Shown: positions 32,913 through 41,238 of the stretch, piece after piece | Position numbering within the stretch: the first letter of the stretch is position 1 | How the letters are laid out: each line of letters opens with the position of its first letter | DNA from: Pseudarthrobacter sp. SSS035 | Lineage (GTDB): Bacteria; Actinomycetota; Actinomycetes; Actinomycetales; Micrococcaceae | Assembly (NCBI RefSeq): GCF_023273875.1 | Contig: NZ_CP096882.1 | Location: forward strand, 1,612,001 to 1,676,000 | Reading direction: 5' to 3' | DNA: 64,000 nucleotides | Translations under genes and position numbers: made by a program | Notes under the pieces: model-generated | The model's database searches: none | The model's input: only the letters and a program-made list of their open reading frames with translations | What the model was told of the DNA's origin: nothing

Positions 32913-33750
32913 TAGCTAATTGGTTTTCTTGCGTCCAGTTTTCCCAGTAGCGTTTCGGCGTCATGCCGTCCAGGGATCCGTGGGGCCGTTCATGATTGTA
33001 GATAGCTTTCCATTCCTCTGCCAAATACTTCGCTTCGGCCATGGTGTCCATGATTTCTCCGGAGAGTTGTTCCCTTCTGAATTGGGCGTTGAAGGATTCG
33101 ATGAAGCCGTTCTGCCAGGGTGATCCCGGGTCTATGAATGCGGTGTCGACGCCGGCGGTGTTGCACCACTCGAGCAGTGCCGCGGCGGTGAATTCCGGTC
33201 CGTTGTCACACCTGACGTAGGCCGGGGCGGTGCCGGTTTCGGCGATGATGTTCTCCAGCACCGCGACGACGTCGGTGGCTTTGAACGACCGGCGCGGGAT
33301 GATCGCCAGCGCGGTGCGGGTGTATTCGTCGATGACGTTGAAGAACCGGATGTGCCGGCCGCAGGAGGTCACGTCGGACTGGAAGTCGAAGCTGACCACG
33401 TGCATCGGGTACTCGGCTGTGAGCCGCTTCTGCTCCCCGGCGCCGGGCCCGGCGCGGCGCTTCTTCCGCGCCCTGGGTTTACAGGCCAGGCCTTCGTCGC
33501 GCCAGAGCCGGCGGATCCGCTTCCTGTTCAGCGCCACGCCGTCCCACTCTGGCTGGGCCAGCAGGTGCCAGCGGGCCTTCCGCCAGCCCCAGGAGGGGTG
33601 CTTCCCGGCGACGGCGCGCAGGGCAGCCCGGAGCTGGGCTTCCTCGAAGCCCATCTCGGGTTTCTTCTTGCGGAAAGCGGACCGGTTCTGGCCCAGAACC
33701 GCGCAGGCGAAGCGTTCGGACGCCCCGAACTTCTCCACCGCCATGCGCAC
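32905..33750 (-). CDS. IS3-family transposase OrfB (DDE integrase)
   Basis: The catalytic half of the transposase, about 281 residues, with an HTH_21-like N-terminus and an rve integrase core. The DDE residues fall in VVSFDFQSDV (first Asp region), YVRCDNGPEFT and the Glu of WQNGFIESFNAQFR. It is probably made mainly as an OrfAB fusion by -1 frameshifting: the frame is open upstream to the slippery site (ILSPEPRRRAVRMAVEKF). The GTG at 33750 could give free OrfB. Confidence 0.93.
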   Translation of the reverse strand: MRMAVEKFGASERFACAVLGQNRSAFRKKKPEMGFEEAQLRAALRAVAGKHPSWGWRKARWHLLAQPEWDGVALNRKRIRRLWRDEGLACKPRARKKRRAGPGAGEQKRLTAEYPMHVVSFDFQSDVTSCGRHIRFFNVIDEYTRTALAIIPRRSFKATDVVAVLENIIAETGTAPAYVRCDNGPEFTAAALLEWCNTAGVDTAFIDPGSPWQNGFIESFNAQFRREQLSGEIMDTMAEAKYLAEEWKAIYNHERPHGSLDGMTPKRYWENWTQENQLAIA

Positions 33751-33773
33751 GGCACGGCGGCGGGGTTCGGGGC

Positions 33774-34052
33774 TCAGAATTTTCCCTTGGCCACCTCGTT
33801 GAGGATGTCGATAGCCAGTTCCTTCTCCGCCAGCAGCCGCTTAAGCCGGGCGTTCTCCTTCTCCAGCTCCCTGGTCCGCTTGGACGCCTCGGCGTTCTTC
33901 TCGGAGCCGTACTGGTTCAACCACCGGTACCAGGTCGCCTCAGTGACCTGGAGCTCCTTGATGACCTCGACCATCGGTCGTCCGTCGTTGAGCATTTTCT
34001 GGCCCTGCCGGACTTTGGCGATGACCTGCTCGGGGGTGTGTCTGCGTGCCAT
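33774..34052 (-). CDS. IS3-family transposase OrfA
   Basis: A 92-residue DNA-binding protein with a helix-turn-helix (TPEQVIAKVRQGQ..., VTEATWYRWLNQYG) and a leucine-zipper-like tail (ELEKENARLKRLLAEKELA). I take the ATG at 34052; an AGGAGG lies 13 bp upstream, and an in-frame ATG at 34079 is an alternative. It recognises the element ends and is fused to OrfB by frameshifting. Confidence 0.9.
   Translation of the reverse strand: MARRHTPEQVIAKVRQGQKMLNDGRPMVEVIKELQVTEATWYRWLNQYGSEKNAEASKRTRELEKENARLKRLLAEKELAIDILNEVAKGKF
33780..33786 (-). other. Programmed -1 ribosomal frameshift site
   Basis: On the minus strand the heptamer G GGA AAA (form X XXY YYZ) lies in the orfA frame four bases before its stop. 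Slipping back one base at this point continues directly into the orfB frame, as is usual for IS3 elements. Confidence 0.8.
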
Positions 34053-34094
34053 GATTCGTGAATTTCCTCCTGTGTCCATTCTCGGACACGAAAC

Positions 34095-34132
34095 TCACAC
34101 AAACACTGGACTTCTACCTGGGGACCCAACCA
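34095..34132 (-). repeat. IS terminal inverted repeat, orfA end
   Basis: The partner of the 32876-32912 repeat. On the minus strand it opens TGGTTGGGTCCCC and includes AGTCCAG, shared by both ends. Confidence 0.85.
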
Positions 34133-34537
34133 ATCCTTCCGACGGGCCGCAGGCTTGTTGAGATTGAGACTGTCTATTTGGACCGCATCGCCGGCATCAG
34201 GACACTCACAGGGGGACTTCCGGTTCGTATTTGGGGTGACGATCCCCGGCAGCCTGAACACGTTGTGATCGAATGCCTTGGACTGGTGGAGCTGACGTAG
34301 CGCGAATTCCAAGCGCGTTCAACGTGCCGCAAAGACCATCACGGCGTTCCGCAGAACGTGTCCCGTTTCGAGCCTTCAAATCGACCCTTTAGGGGTTGTT
34401 TGTGAATGAGAGGATTCGTTGCCAGGATCCTCTTTCCGAAAGACGTGCACGTGCGGATATCGTCGGGGTGGTGAGGACTGAGCTCTTCGTGTGCTGCCCC
34501 GTCGTTCCTGCCGGGGATTCGTTTCGATGGGAGTGCT

Positions 34538-35050
34538 ATGTCTGGTGTTCAGATCCATCCGGATGTCGCCATGGTGATGAGGGCTCTCGGCGACCTCGGC
34601 CTCGTCTGTTCCCCCGCCAAAGTCGAGGTCGACAACGCTGAGTACGGTGCCGCGATCTCGACAATCGGTCAGTCTCCGGTTCGCTTCAGGGTCGGAAAGC
34701 TGACCCCGACGAAGGTGGGCTTGTTCGTGACAGTGTGGCGGCGCTCTCTCGATGGGTCGACCGAACCTCTGCCTGCGGAGGAGTACAGCGACGTGCTGGT
34801 GATCTGCGTGCGGGAGGATTCCCGAGTCGGAGCATTCGCTTTTCCGAAGGCGGCGCTGGTCAAGCACGGCGTCGTGTCCGTTGGCGGCGCCGGAGGCAAG
34901 CGAGGCTTCCGCGTCTATCCGCCGTGGTCAGCTGCGACGAATCGGCAGGCGAAAAAATCCCAGCAGTGGCAGTGTAATTACTTCTTCGAGATGGCTGACG
35001 GATCCGCCATCGATGCGCAGCGAGCCAGTCGACTCTTCGTTGTGGCCTAG
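34538..35050 (+). CDS. MepB-family protein
   Basis: A 170-residue protein of the MepB family, named from the Staphylococcus aureus mepRAB multidrug locus, where its role is unknown. The family pattern RFRVGKLTPTKVGLFVTVW, FPKAALVKHGVVS, GKRGFRVYPPW and QQWQCNYF is clear. A GGGAG site precedes the ATG. No MATE pump or MarR regulator is adjacent, so it stands alone in the accessory region. Confidence 0.85.
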   Translation: MSGVQIHPDVAMVMRALGDLGLVCSPAKVEVDNAEYGAAISTIGQSPVRFRVGKLTPTKVGLFVTVWRRSLDGSTEPLPAEEYSDVLVICVREDSRVGAFAFPKAALVKHGVVSVGGAGGKRGFRVYPPWSAATNRQAKKSQQWQCNYFFEMADGSAIDAQRASRLFVVA

Positions 35051-35131
35051 ACGGATTCGGCGACATTAGGTCAGGCGAGCTCAGGTGGCGGGCCGTCGTC
35101 GGGACACCCCGCAGCGCCCGGGATGCCACGG

Positions 35132-35953
35132 CTATTCGGGCGTCTCGTTCTGTTCTCTTTGGGCGAGCCGCTGGAGCTGCCATCTATGCACGTCGGGCAG
35201 CCATTCCAACGCGGCCGATGGACCGACCCGCGAGTCGTCGGGAACACCGCCGTCTCGCAGGGCCTGCACGTACGCGCGATCCTGTTTGATACGTGCTCGT
35301 AGCTGCTCAGCTCCGCCGACTGAGCCGTGACCGGGGATGACGGCATCAACGTAGTCGGCCACGCTGTCAAACAGCCGCAGCGCGCCGAGGTAGTCCTCGA
35401 TCGGATTCGCTGCCTCGAGGTCGAGGAACGGCATCAGGATGTCAGAAAGCATATCGCCGGCGACGAGGACGCCGCGCTCCTCGATCAACAGCGCCGCATG
35501 GCCTGGGGCATGGGCCTGATGCTCGATGATCCGGACTGTGGGGCCATCCCAAGGAATCTGCGCAGTATCGGCGGGCAGACCGGTAATGAGACCGAGCAGA
35601 TCCATCGGGATATCCTCGGCGTACTCCGGCGGGAGCCCCTCGGCTATGCGGGCCTTCCAGTCCGCGTTCGACAGCAGATCTTGGATGGAGGCCGCGCAGC
35701 GGGCTGTACCGTAACGGGCCGCGTCGCCGAAGTTGGCGTGCCAGAGCACGTGGTCCCAATCAGGATGCGTCGAGAAGCCTGCCACGACAGGCTGGCCCAA
35801 CTCGCGGAGGTCGTTCGCGAGGGCCGCCATTTCGGCGACCGTTATACCGGGGTCGATGAGCAACACACCGTCCCGGCCCTGCACGACAACGGAATTACTC
35901 TGGATGAACTCGCTCTCGTGAACCAGAACGCCCTCAGCGACTTCCTTCAGCAT
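35132..35953 (-). CDS. MBL-fold metallo-hydrolase
   Basis: A 273-residue protein. The zinc motif HxxxDH appears as STHPDWDHVLWH, followed by HAPGHAALLIEERGVLVAGD, and a late VIPGHGSVGG; this order fits a di-zinc metallo-beta-lactamase-fold hydrolase of unknown substrate. The ATG at 35953 follows a GGAAGG site, so I choose it over the longer frame from 35980. Confidence 0.87.
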   Translation of the reverse strand: MLKEVAEGVLVHESEFIQSNSVVVQGRDGVLLIDPGITVAEMAALANDLRELGQPVVAGFSTHPDWDHVLWHANFGDAARYGTARCAASIQDLLSNADWKARIAEGLPPEYAEDIPMDLLGLITGLPADTAQIPWDGPTVRIIEHQAHAPGHAALLIEERGVLVAGDMLSDILMPFLDLEAANPIEDYLGALRLFDSVADYVDAVIPGHGSVGGAEQLRARIKQDRAYVQALRDGGVPDDSRVGPSAALEWLPDVHRWQLQRLAQREQNETPE

Positions 35954-36072
35954 GAAATGCCTTCCGCTTGTGGTTTGCAACCCCTTGTCGAGACGGTATT
36001 AGCTGGCGGTCGTGGATTGCAAGCACCATGGTTTCCGGAAGGAGAACCCTCAGCGCGACGCGGCAGAAGATT

Positions 36073-36306
36073 TCAGTCGGCTGTCGGCTTCTCGTCGTTG
36101 GCGACAGCCTCAATCCAATCCACAGCCTCGTCGGAAAGCTGGGGACCGTCTGCTGATTCGCCAGCCCACCACTCAGAATCGGTCGTGCCGTTCGTAACCG
36201 CCATGATGTCGGCGATTACATTCGGCGGCAGCGGCTCGCCGTTGTGCTCAATGAGCCAGTCGCGTGTTTCCGCATCGACCAGAGGCCACCACTCAAGGAT
36301 GTTCAT
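36073..36306 (-). CDS. Small hypothetical protein
   Basis: A 77-residue acidic protein (MNILEWWPLVDAETRDWL at the start, later SEWWAGESADG and DEAVDWIEAVAN), Trp-rich and helical-looking. Similar short proteins occur in actinobacteria, but I know no function. The frame opens at 36342; the ATG at 36306 starts the conserved-looking part. Confidence 0.6.
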   Translation of the reverse strand: MNILEWWPLVDAETRDWLIEHNGEPLPPNVIADIMAVTNGTTDSEWWAGESADGPQLSDEAVDWIEAVANDEKPTAD

Positions 36307-36594
36307 CAACGCAGTATTGCACCGACGAAGTCGTGCGTACACATTCCGCCGTGGGACGAACTCCGGCTGAGGCGCCGGCTAACGAGCGCTGCTTCCCCGG
36401 TTAGTGAAGCCCCAGAGGTGTCCCGGTGGGGATCCTTCACCGGGCAGCTCAGTTGAAACACGGACCGAAGGCTATGGCATCCAGATCATGGGCAGTTACG
36501 GTGGCTCCATGAGGGACAGCATGCTGCCGATCATATGCGGGACGACAGAGTTCAATGACGCCCTCGACCACTACGAGACGGAAGGCATGGCGCG

Positions 36595-37158
36595 ATGCGG
36601 AAACTGATCTACGGCATGAACCTGACACTGGATGGCTACGTCGCCGCGCCCGGCGACGACCTCGGGTGGAGCCGGCCGAGCGACGAGCTGTTTCAGCGGT
36701 GGCTCGATCAGGAGCGGGCGATCGGCCTGTTGCTGTATGGGCGCAAGCTGTGGGAGGCCATGAGTTCCCACTGGCCGACCGGCGACCAGCAGCCCAATGC
36801 CACCCCTGCGCAGATCGAGTTCGCGCGGAACTGGCGGGACACGCCGAAGGTGGTGTTCTCCTCAACGATCGACACCGTCGACTGGAACACCCGCATGGTC
36901 ACCGGCGACGCGGTCGCGGAGATCACCCGGCTCAAGGCTGAGGACGGCGAGCCGATGAGGGTTGGTGGTGCAACGCTCGCCGGGGCGGCCATGCGGGCCG
37001 GGCTGATCGACGAGTACACGATCGTGACCCATCCTGTCCTGGTGGGCGGCGGCACGCCGTTCTTCACCGCGCTGGATAGCTGGGTGAACCTGAACCTGGT
37101 GGAGACGCGGACGTTTCCCGGCGGGGTGGTCCTGACCAGGTACGAGACGAGGCGCTGA
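36595..37158 (+). CDS. Dihydrofolate reductase family (RibD C-terminal-like) protein
   Basis: A 187-residue protein of the RibD_C/DHFR-like family: MRKLIYGMNLTLDGYVA at the start, LLYGRKLWEAM, VVFSSTID, and VGGATLAGAAMRAGLIDEY with the NADPH-loop Gly pair. Such stand-alone proteins are oxidoreductases of unknown substrate and are not the essential folate enzyme. It starts at an ATG about 20 bp after GGAAGG-containing sequence. Confidence 0.88.
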   Translation: MRKLIYGMNLTLDGYVAAPGDDLGWSRPSDELFQRWLDQERAIGLLLYGRKLWEAMSSHWPTGDQQPNATPAQIEFARNWRDTPKVVFSSTIDTVDWNTRMVTGDAVAEITRLKAEDGEPMRVGGATLAGAAMRAGLIDEYTIVTHPVLVGGGTPFFTALDSWVNLNLVETRTFPGGVVLTRYETRR

Positions 37159-37208
37159 GCACGAAAATAGGACACCGGACATGACCGCAGTTATGCGACG
37201 GGCCAGTT

Positions 37209-37403
37209 ATGCCTGCAAATGGAACCCGTGGCTACGTTTATAGAACGGAGTTGGAAGAGGCGGACGGCACAGCGGCGATGAAACCTTCAGGGGCCCGGCC
37301 GACGCAGTGGCCTGGTAGGAGGCTCGCCGCGGAAAGTCATTCTCGGTCCCCGTCTACGACACAACGCGGCAAAGCAGTGGTCGGGGAGTTCGTCAGCGTC
37401 TAA
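37209..37403 (+). pseudogene. Decayed small gene with two frameshifts and a stop
   Basis: Frame 1 reads MPANGTRGYVYRTELEEADG, frame 2 then reads TFRGPADAVAW, stop (37316-37318), EARRGKSFSVPVYDT, and frame 1 resumes with RGKAVVGEFVSV and a stop. Spliced together this resembles the C-terminal tails of secreted actinobacterial hypotheticals (GYV..L...S.E.A...Q....K.I.VYD..GK..IGEF). No intact product is possible. Confidence 0.6.
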
Positions 37404-37502
37404 TCAGCCACAAGTGGATGCAGGACCAGAACAACGCCAAATACCTCTACGGCACACTCCTGAGACATCAGATCCGCAGTACGAATGGCAGACAGCCAGT
37501 TC

Positions 37503-38270
37503 TTAGACGCTGGCGGCCGCCCCGGACACCCGGACGGCGACCTGCCCGCTCCCCTGCGCCAGCTGCGAGGCTGCGGCTTCGTCAGCCACCACCGTCACGT
37601 GCGCGTGCAGCTGCAGGACCGACCCCGGGCAGTCAGCGGTGACCGGCCCGTTGAGGGCGGCGGCCAGGATACCGGCCTTGTCCGCGCCGTTGACCACCAG
37701 CAGGAGGTGGCGGGCTTCCAAGATAGTGCCCAGACCCTGCGTGATGCAGCGGAGCGGCACTTCTTCCGGGGTGCTGAAGTAGCGGGCGTTGGCTTCGCGC
37801 GTGCGTTCCGTGAGGACTTCCACGCGGGTCCGGGAGTCCAGGGCGGAGCCGGGCTCGTTGAAGGCCAGGTGGCCGTTGTGGCCGATGCCGAGGATCTGCA
37901 CATCGATGCCGCCAACTCCGGCAATGGCCGCGTCGTAATCAGCGGCGGCAGCCTCGGGGTCTGCGGCGCTTCCGTCCGGCACGGCAACGTTGGCGGGATC
38001 CAGATGCAGCCGCTCAGTCACTTCGCGCCGGACAACTTCGGCGTAGCTTTCGGGATGTCCGGCGGGCAGGCCCACGTACTCGTCGAGGGCGAAGGCACGG
38101 ACTGAGGACATGTCCAGCCGATGGTTGGCGAGCGCCGCGTAGATGGGCAGCGGCGATCCGCCCGTGGCCACGCCCAGGACGGCGTCGGGCTTGCTGCGGA
38201 TGACGGCAGCGAGGATCCCGGCGGCTACGGAACCGGTGGCTGAGGCGGTAGGCACAACGAAAATTTCCAC
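37503..38270 (-). CDS. nagB: Glucosamine-6-phosphate deaminase
   Basis: A 255-residue enzyme that converts glucosamine-6-phosphate to fructose-6-phosphate and ammonia, the last step of amino sugar and sialic acid use. Motifs are LGVATGGSPLPIY, FALDEYVGL with the catalytic Asp, and GIGHNGHLAFNEPGS with the active-site His and Glu. The start is GTG at 38270. It lies 71 bp downstream of the GntR gene on the same strand, so the two are likely one transcript. It completes the nan/nag genes at 23-27 kb. Confidence 0.95.
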   Translation of the reverse strand: MEIFVVPTASATGSVAAGILAAVIRSKPDAVLGVATGGSPLPIYAALANHRLDMSSVRAFALDEYVGLPAGHPESYAEVVRREVTERLHLDPANVAVPDGSAADPEAAAADYDAAIAGVGGIDVQILGIGHNGHLAFNEPGSALDSRTRVEVLTERTREANARYFSTPEEVPLRCITQGLGTILEARHLLLVVNGADKAGILAAALNGPVTADCPGSVLQLHAHVTVVADEAAASQLAQGSGQVAVRVSGAAASV

Positions 38271-38341
38271 AACAAGGGCACTCTCTACGAAAAGGGCAAG
38301 GCTAAGTCCGCCCGGGTCGCGGGCGGCGGAGGGAAAAGAGG

Positions 38342-39073
38342 CTAGGCGGCCGCGACGTCCTTGAGTTTCAGGCGGATGCCGTCAAAGTGGCGCTGCAGGC
38401 GCTCGGACGCCAGGGCCTTGTCCTTGTTGGCTACGGCCTCGAAGATGTCCCAGTGGTCCTGCGTCTGCTGCTCGAGGTTGACCGGGCCGGTACCGATGGC
38501 CAGGTGGATCTTGCGGTAAACCTGCCAGAACACATCCATGAGGTTGATCAGCAGCTCATTGTTCAGGGGGGCGTACAGGCGGCGGTGGAATTCGGCGTCG
38601 TGCTCATGCAGCGGCTCCCCCTTCTTGGCCGCGTCCTCCATGGCTTCCATGGTGGCCCGCAGGTCAGCCACGTGCTCGCCGGTGAGCAGGTCAATGGCCG
38701 GTCCGATCAGCCCGGACTCAAGGGCCTGGCGCACATCAATGAGCTCCATGGCCTCCTCGCCCTTGTGGCGGAGGGACAGCCGGCCGCGGAACGTCAGGCC
38801 GGACACCAGGGCGCTGAAGTTGTTGGGTGCAACGAACATGCCAAAGCCATGCCGGATCTCGATGACGCCCAGCGCCTGCAGTACTTTCAGGGACTCGCGG
38901 ACGGTGTTGCGGCCCACCCCGAGCTCTGCGGAGAGCTCACTTTCGGTGGGCAGCGCGTCGCCGACGTCAAGGCCGCGGTCCAGAATGAGGTCCATGATCT
39001 GCGTCTGCAGGGCGTGCGAACGGAGCTGCGCACTGAAACGGGCGGGCGATACTTCTTGCGATGCGATGGCCAC
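38342..39073 (-). CDS. FadR-subfamily GntR transcriptional regulator, probable NanR-like
   Basis: A 243-residue regulator with an N-terminal winged helix (LPTESELSAELGVGRNTVRESLKVLQALGVIEIRHG) noted here in pieces of known GntR form, and a C-terminal FCD ligand domain with metal-type residues (LIDVRQALESGLIG, HDAEFHRRLY). Linkage to nagB and shared promoter words with the sialic acid transporter operon suggest it represses both until an amino sugar is present. This is an inference; FCD regulators have many ligands. Confidence 0.88.
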   Translation of the reverse strand: MAIASQEVSPARFSAQLRSHALQTQIMDLILDRGLDVGDALPTESELSAELGVGRNTVRESLKVLQALGVIEIRHGFGMFVAPNNFSALVSGLTFRGRLSLRHKGEEAMELIDVRQALESGLIGPAIDLLTGEHVADLRATMEAMEDAAKKGEPLHEHDAEFHRRLYAPLNNELLINLMDVFWQVYRKIHLAIGTGPVNLEQQTQDHWDIFEAVANKDKALASERLQRHFDGIRLKLKDVAAA

Positions 39074-39111
39074 GTGGGTCTCCTCCTTGCCGCGCTTAGG
39101 GGTCGCGACTT

Positions 39112-39153
39112 GTCCTACATCTCAAGGGTACAGGAGATGGGACGTCCAATGTC
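39112..39153 (-). promoter_or_regulatory. Candidate operator region of the GntR-nagB transcript
   Basis: GTCCTACATC (39112-39121) is identical to 17437-17446 before the sialic acid transporter genes, and GGACGTCC (39140-39147) is identical to 17433-17440. The separate order and spacing differ, so the exact site is uncertain. Confidence 0.55.
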
Positions 39154-39223
39154 TAGATAGTGGGAACATATTTTTTGAACAGTTCCACCCTGAGGGACCG
39201 AATCTAACCCTGGAGCGCCGAAT

Positions 39224-40171
39224 CTAACGCAAAAGGGACCGAACAAGCTCGCGGCACGCCCTGTAACCAGGCGCTTTGGGGTCAATCAGGGCGTAATGGT
39301 CTCCAGGGACCCTCACCAGCCGGGTCTCCATGTTTGCCGTGGTTCCGGCGTTCACATAGGACTCGGACTGACCCAAGGGAACGGTGGTGTCCTCCGATCC
39401 ATGGACAGCGATGACCGGCACGGCCAGTGGAAGGGCGGTCATGGGGTCGGCGTACCTGTAGCGGTGCGGATACTTCGACGACGACCCGCCCAGGAGGTTG
39501 CTCACCGCACCGTTGCTGAGGTTCAGCTTCTCCGCCTCGGCCAGGTTGAGTAGGCCAGACTGGCTGACCACTCCGGTGAGGTGCACCGCGGAGGCATCTG
39601 AGGTGCGGGGCACCTGGCGGTCAGCATCCGGCATTCCCAGCTGGGCAAGCTTGCCCCGGCCGGCAGCCCAGGCGGCAAGATGCCCGCCGGCTGAATGGCC
39701 CAGCGCCACCACCGGACCCAGGTTCAGTGCATGTTTGGCCGCGAGGTCCCCCAGCTTGTCGATACCGGCAAGCACGTCAATGAAGGTGTTTGGCCAGCCG
39801 CCGCCGTTTCCGGCCCGGCGGTATTCAAGGTTCCAGGCGGCCATGCCATGGGCGGCCAGGTCCTTGGCGATGGGCTCCCCCAGCTCTGCGCCGTACTGCG
39901 AGCGCCAGTAGCCACCATGGATCACCACCACCACGCCGCGGTGCTCGCCGCCGGCCGGCAGCTCCGGCAGGAAAAGCTCGCCCCACTGACTGGCGTCCTC
40001 ACCGTACTGGTACTTGTGCCGCTTCAATGCATCCCCCTTGGCACCGCCACCGGCGGTACCGTCCCGCTCGGCGCCGGGCGAACACGCGGCGCCGAGAATT
40101 CCAACGGCCGCCGCGGCAGCCGCACCAACCAGCGTGCGAAAGACAAACGTCCGACGCCGCAGATCAGCCAT
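39224..40171 (-). CDS. Exported alpha/beta hydrolase lipoprotein
   Basis: A 315-residue enzyme of the kynurenine-formamidase/esterase-lipase type. The N-terminus (RRRTFVFRTL, hydrophobic stretch, LGAAC) is a twin-arginine-like lipoprotein signal. Catalytic pieces are VVVIHGGYW (oxyanion hole), GHSAGGHLAAW (nucleophile Ser), HGSEDTTVP (Asp) and GDHYALIDP (His). The substrate is unknown. It stands alone between nagB-GntR and the GAF-ANTAR genes. Confidence 0.85.
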   Translation of the reverse strand: MADLRRRTFVFRTLVGAAAAAAVGILGAACSPGAERDGTAGGGAKGDALKRHKYQYGEDASQWGELFLPELPAGGEHRGVVVVIHGGYWRSQYGAELGEPIAKDLAAHGMAAWNLEYRRAGNGGGWPNTFIDVLAGIDKLGDLAAKHALNLGPVVALGHSAGGHLAAWAAGRGKLAQLGMPDADRQVPRTSDASAVHLTGVVSQSGLLNLAEAEKLNLSNGAVSNLLGGSSSKYPHRYRYADPMTALPLAVPVIAVHGSEDTTVPLGQSESYVNAGTTANMETRLVRVPGDHYALIDPKAPGYRACRELVRSLLR

Positions 40172-40506
40172 GTGCCGAGCCTACAGCGTGGCGCCTCCCG
40201 GCAAAGTCGCCGAGCAGGAAACCGTAGATTTGTGCCTGTGCATTCCATCCTCGGGATGACCCGGAGGGACTACCGGGACGCAACAGCCGCCGTCGCGCGT
40301 TTTCTGCGGGCGCTCCGTGGCGCTCCCGGCTACTAGTACTTCGCCGGGACCACCGGCGGCTGCCCTGGAAGGGCGTAGTGTCGGTAGTAGGAGATTTCGG
40401 GGTGGCATATATAGGTCCGGGGTTGAATATACGGGCCGCGCGCGAAGAGAGCGCACAGCCGCCAGCCGGGTCGTGTGACCCCGGCGTTGCTTGGAATTGA
40501 GGCCGC
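40172..40506. other. 335-bp region without a convincing gene
   Basis: It separates the divergent hydrolase and first GAF-ANTAR gene. It has an AT-richer part (GGCATATATAGG near 40403 and TTGAATATACGG near 40422) that could hold the promoter for the GAF-ANTAR genes. No conserved frame or strong hairpin was seen. Confidence 0.5.
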
Positions 40507-41238
40507 ATGGCCGAGAATGACGCCCTGCCGACGGCAGAGCAATTACAGGACCTGCTTCTTGAGAGTCCGGGTTTCACCGAATTCCTCCTGGGACTGACCG
40601 CGATCTCCGCGTCCTTGCTGGGCGGGGACACGCCCCTGCTCTGTGCCATCACGGTGGAACGGGAGACCGGGCCAGCGACGGTAGCCAGCAGCACCGAGAC
40701 GGCCCGGAGCCTGGACGAACGCCAGTACGCATTCGACGACGGCCCCTGCCTGACGGCGCTGCGGGAGCAGCGCACAGTCCTTATCCGTGATCTTCAGGCG
40801 GACGAGAGTTGGGCCTGGTATGCCGGGGCGGTCGCAGACGAAGGCATCCGGACAATCCTGGCCGTCCCCATCCCCACCGACAACGGATCCCGCTCCGCCC
40901 TGAACTGCTATTCAACCGAGCTCAATACTTTTGGCCCCGGCACGGTGACCGCCATTGAAGAGCACGCTGCATCGCTTTCCCGGATCCTGCGCCTGGCAAT
41001 CCGCGTGCATCCGTCGGACCCGTACCCCGAGCACCTGAGGTCGGCACTGCGGTCCCGGGCCGTTATGGACTCGGCCGTTGCCCTGATCATGGTGCAGAAC
41101 CGGTGCAGCCATGAAACCGCCGTCAAGCTCCTGCACCTTGCTTCCAGCAGCAGCAACCGCCGGCTGCATGACATCGCCGGGGACATCCTGCACCACGCCT
41201 CGGATATCCCCGTCATCACCGGAGGCGGAGCGAAATGA
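40507..41238 (+). CDS. GAF-ANTAR domain protein 1
   Basis: A 243-residue regulator. Residues about 18-165 form a GAF domain (TPLLCAITVER, FDDGPCLTALREQRTVLIRDL, AVPIPTDNGSRSALNCYS). Residues about 175-230 form an ANTAR RNA-binding domain (LRSALRSRAVMDSAVALIMVQNRCS..., cited in part). ANTAR proteins usually bind paired hairpins in leader RNAs and prevent termination. The ATG of the next small gene overlaps its stop (ATGA). It is the first of three GAF-ANTAR genes here. Confidence 0.9.
   Translation: MAENDALPTAEQLQDLLLESPGFTEFLLGLTAISASLLGGDTPLLCAITVERETGPATVASSTETARSLDERQYAFDDGPCLTALREQRTVLIRDLQADESWAWYAGAVADEGIRTILAVPIPTDNGSRSALNCYSTELNTFGPGTVTAIEEHAASLSRILRLAIRVHPSDPYPEHLRSALRSRAVMDSAVALIMVQNRCSHETAVKLLHLASSSSNRRLHDIAGDILHHASDIPVITGGGAK

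Larger units (their letters stand above)
32876..34132 (-). mobile_element. Complete IS3-family insertion sequence (IS407-like group), 1257 bp
   Basis: The element begins TGGTTGGG and ends CCCAACCA, has inverted ends of about 37 bp, and is flanked by 4-bp direct repeats ATCC (32872-32875 and 34133-34136). It holds orfA and orfB on the minus strand linked by a -1 frameshift signal. A 4-bp target duplication and these two orfs fit the IS407 group of IS3. It looks intact and recent. Confidence 0.93.
32650..34300 (+). pseudogene. Small gene split by an IS3-family insertion
   Basis: The 5' part is 32650-32875 and the 3' part 34137-34300. Removing the insertion and one ATCC copy restores a single 129-codon frame reading ...MILLFDGILPTGRRLVEIE..., which runs to the stop at 34298-34300. 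The intact protein would be a small beta-rich actinobacterial hypothetical (pattern LFDGxLxTPxRxL). As it stands, the 5' part reads into the element and stops at 32919, giving a truncated product. Confidence 0.88.

Noticed and set aside
36404..36607. A 67-codon plus-strand frame before the DHFR-like gene
   Set aside because: No good ribosome site, no motif, and it overlaps the better supported start at 36595.
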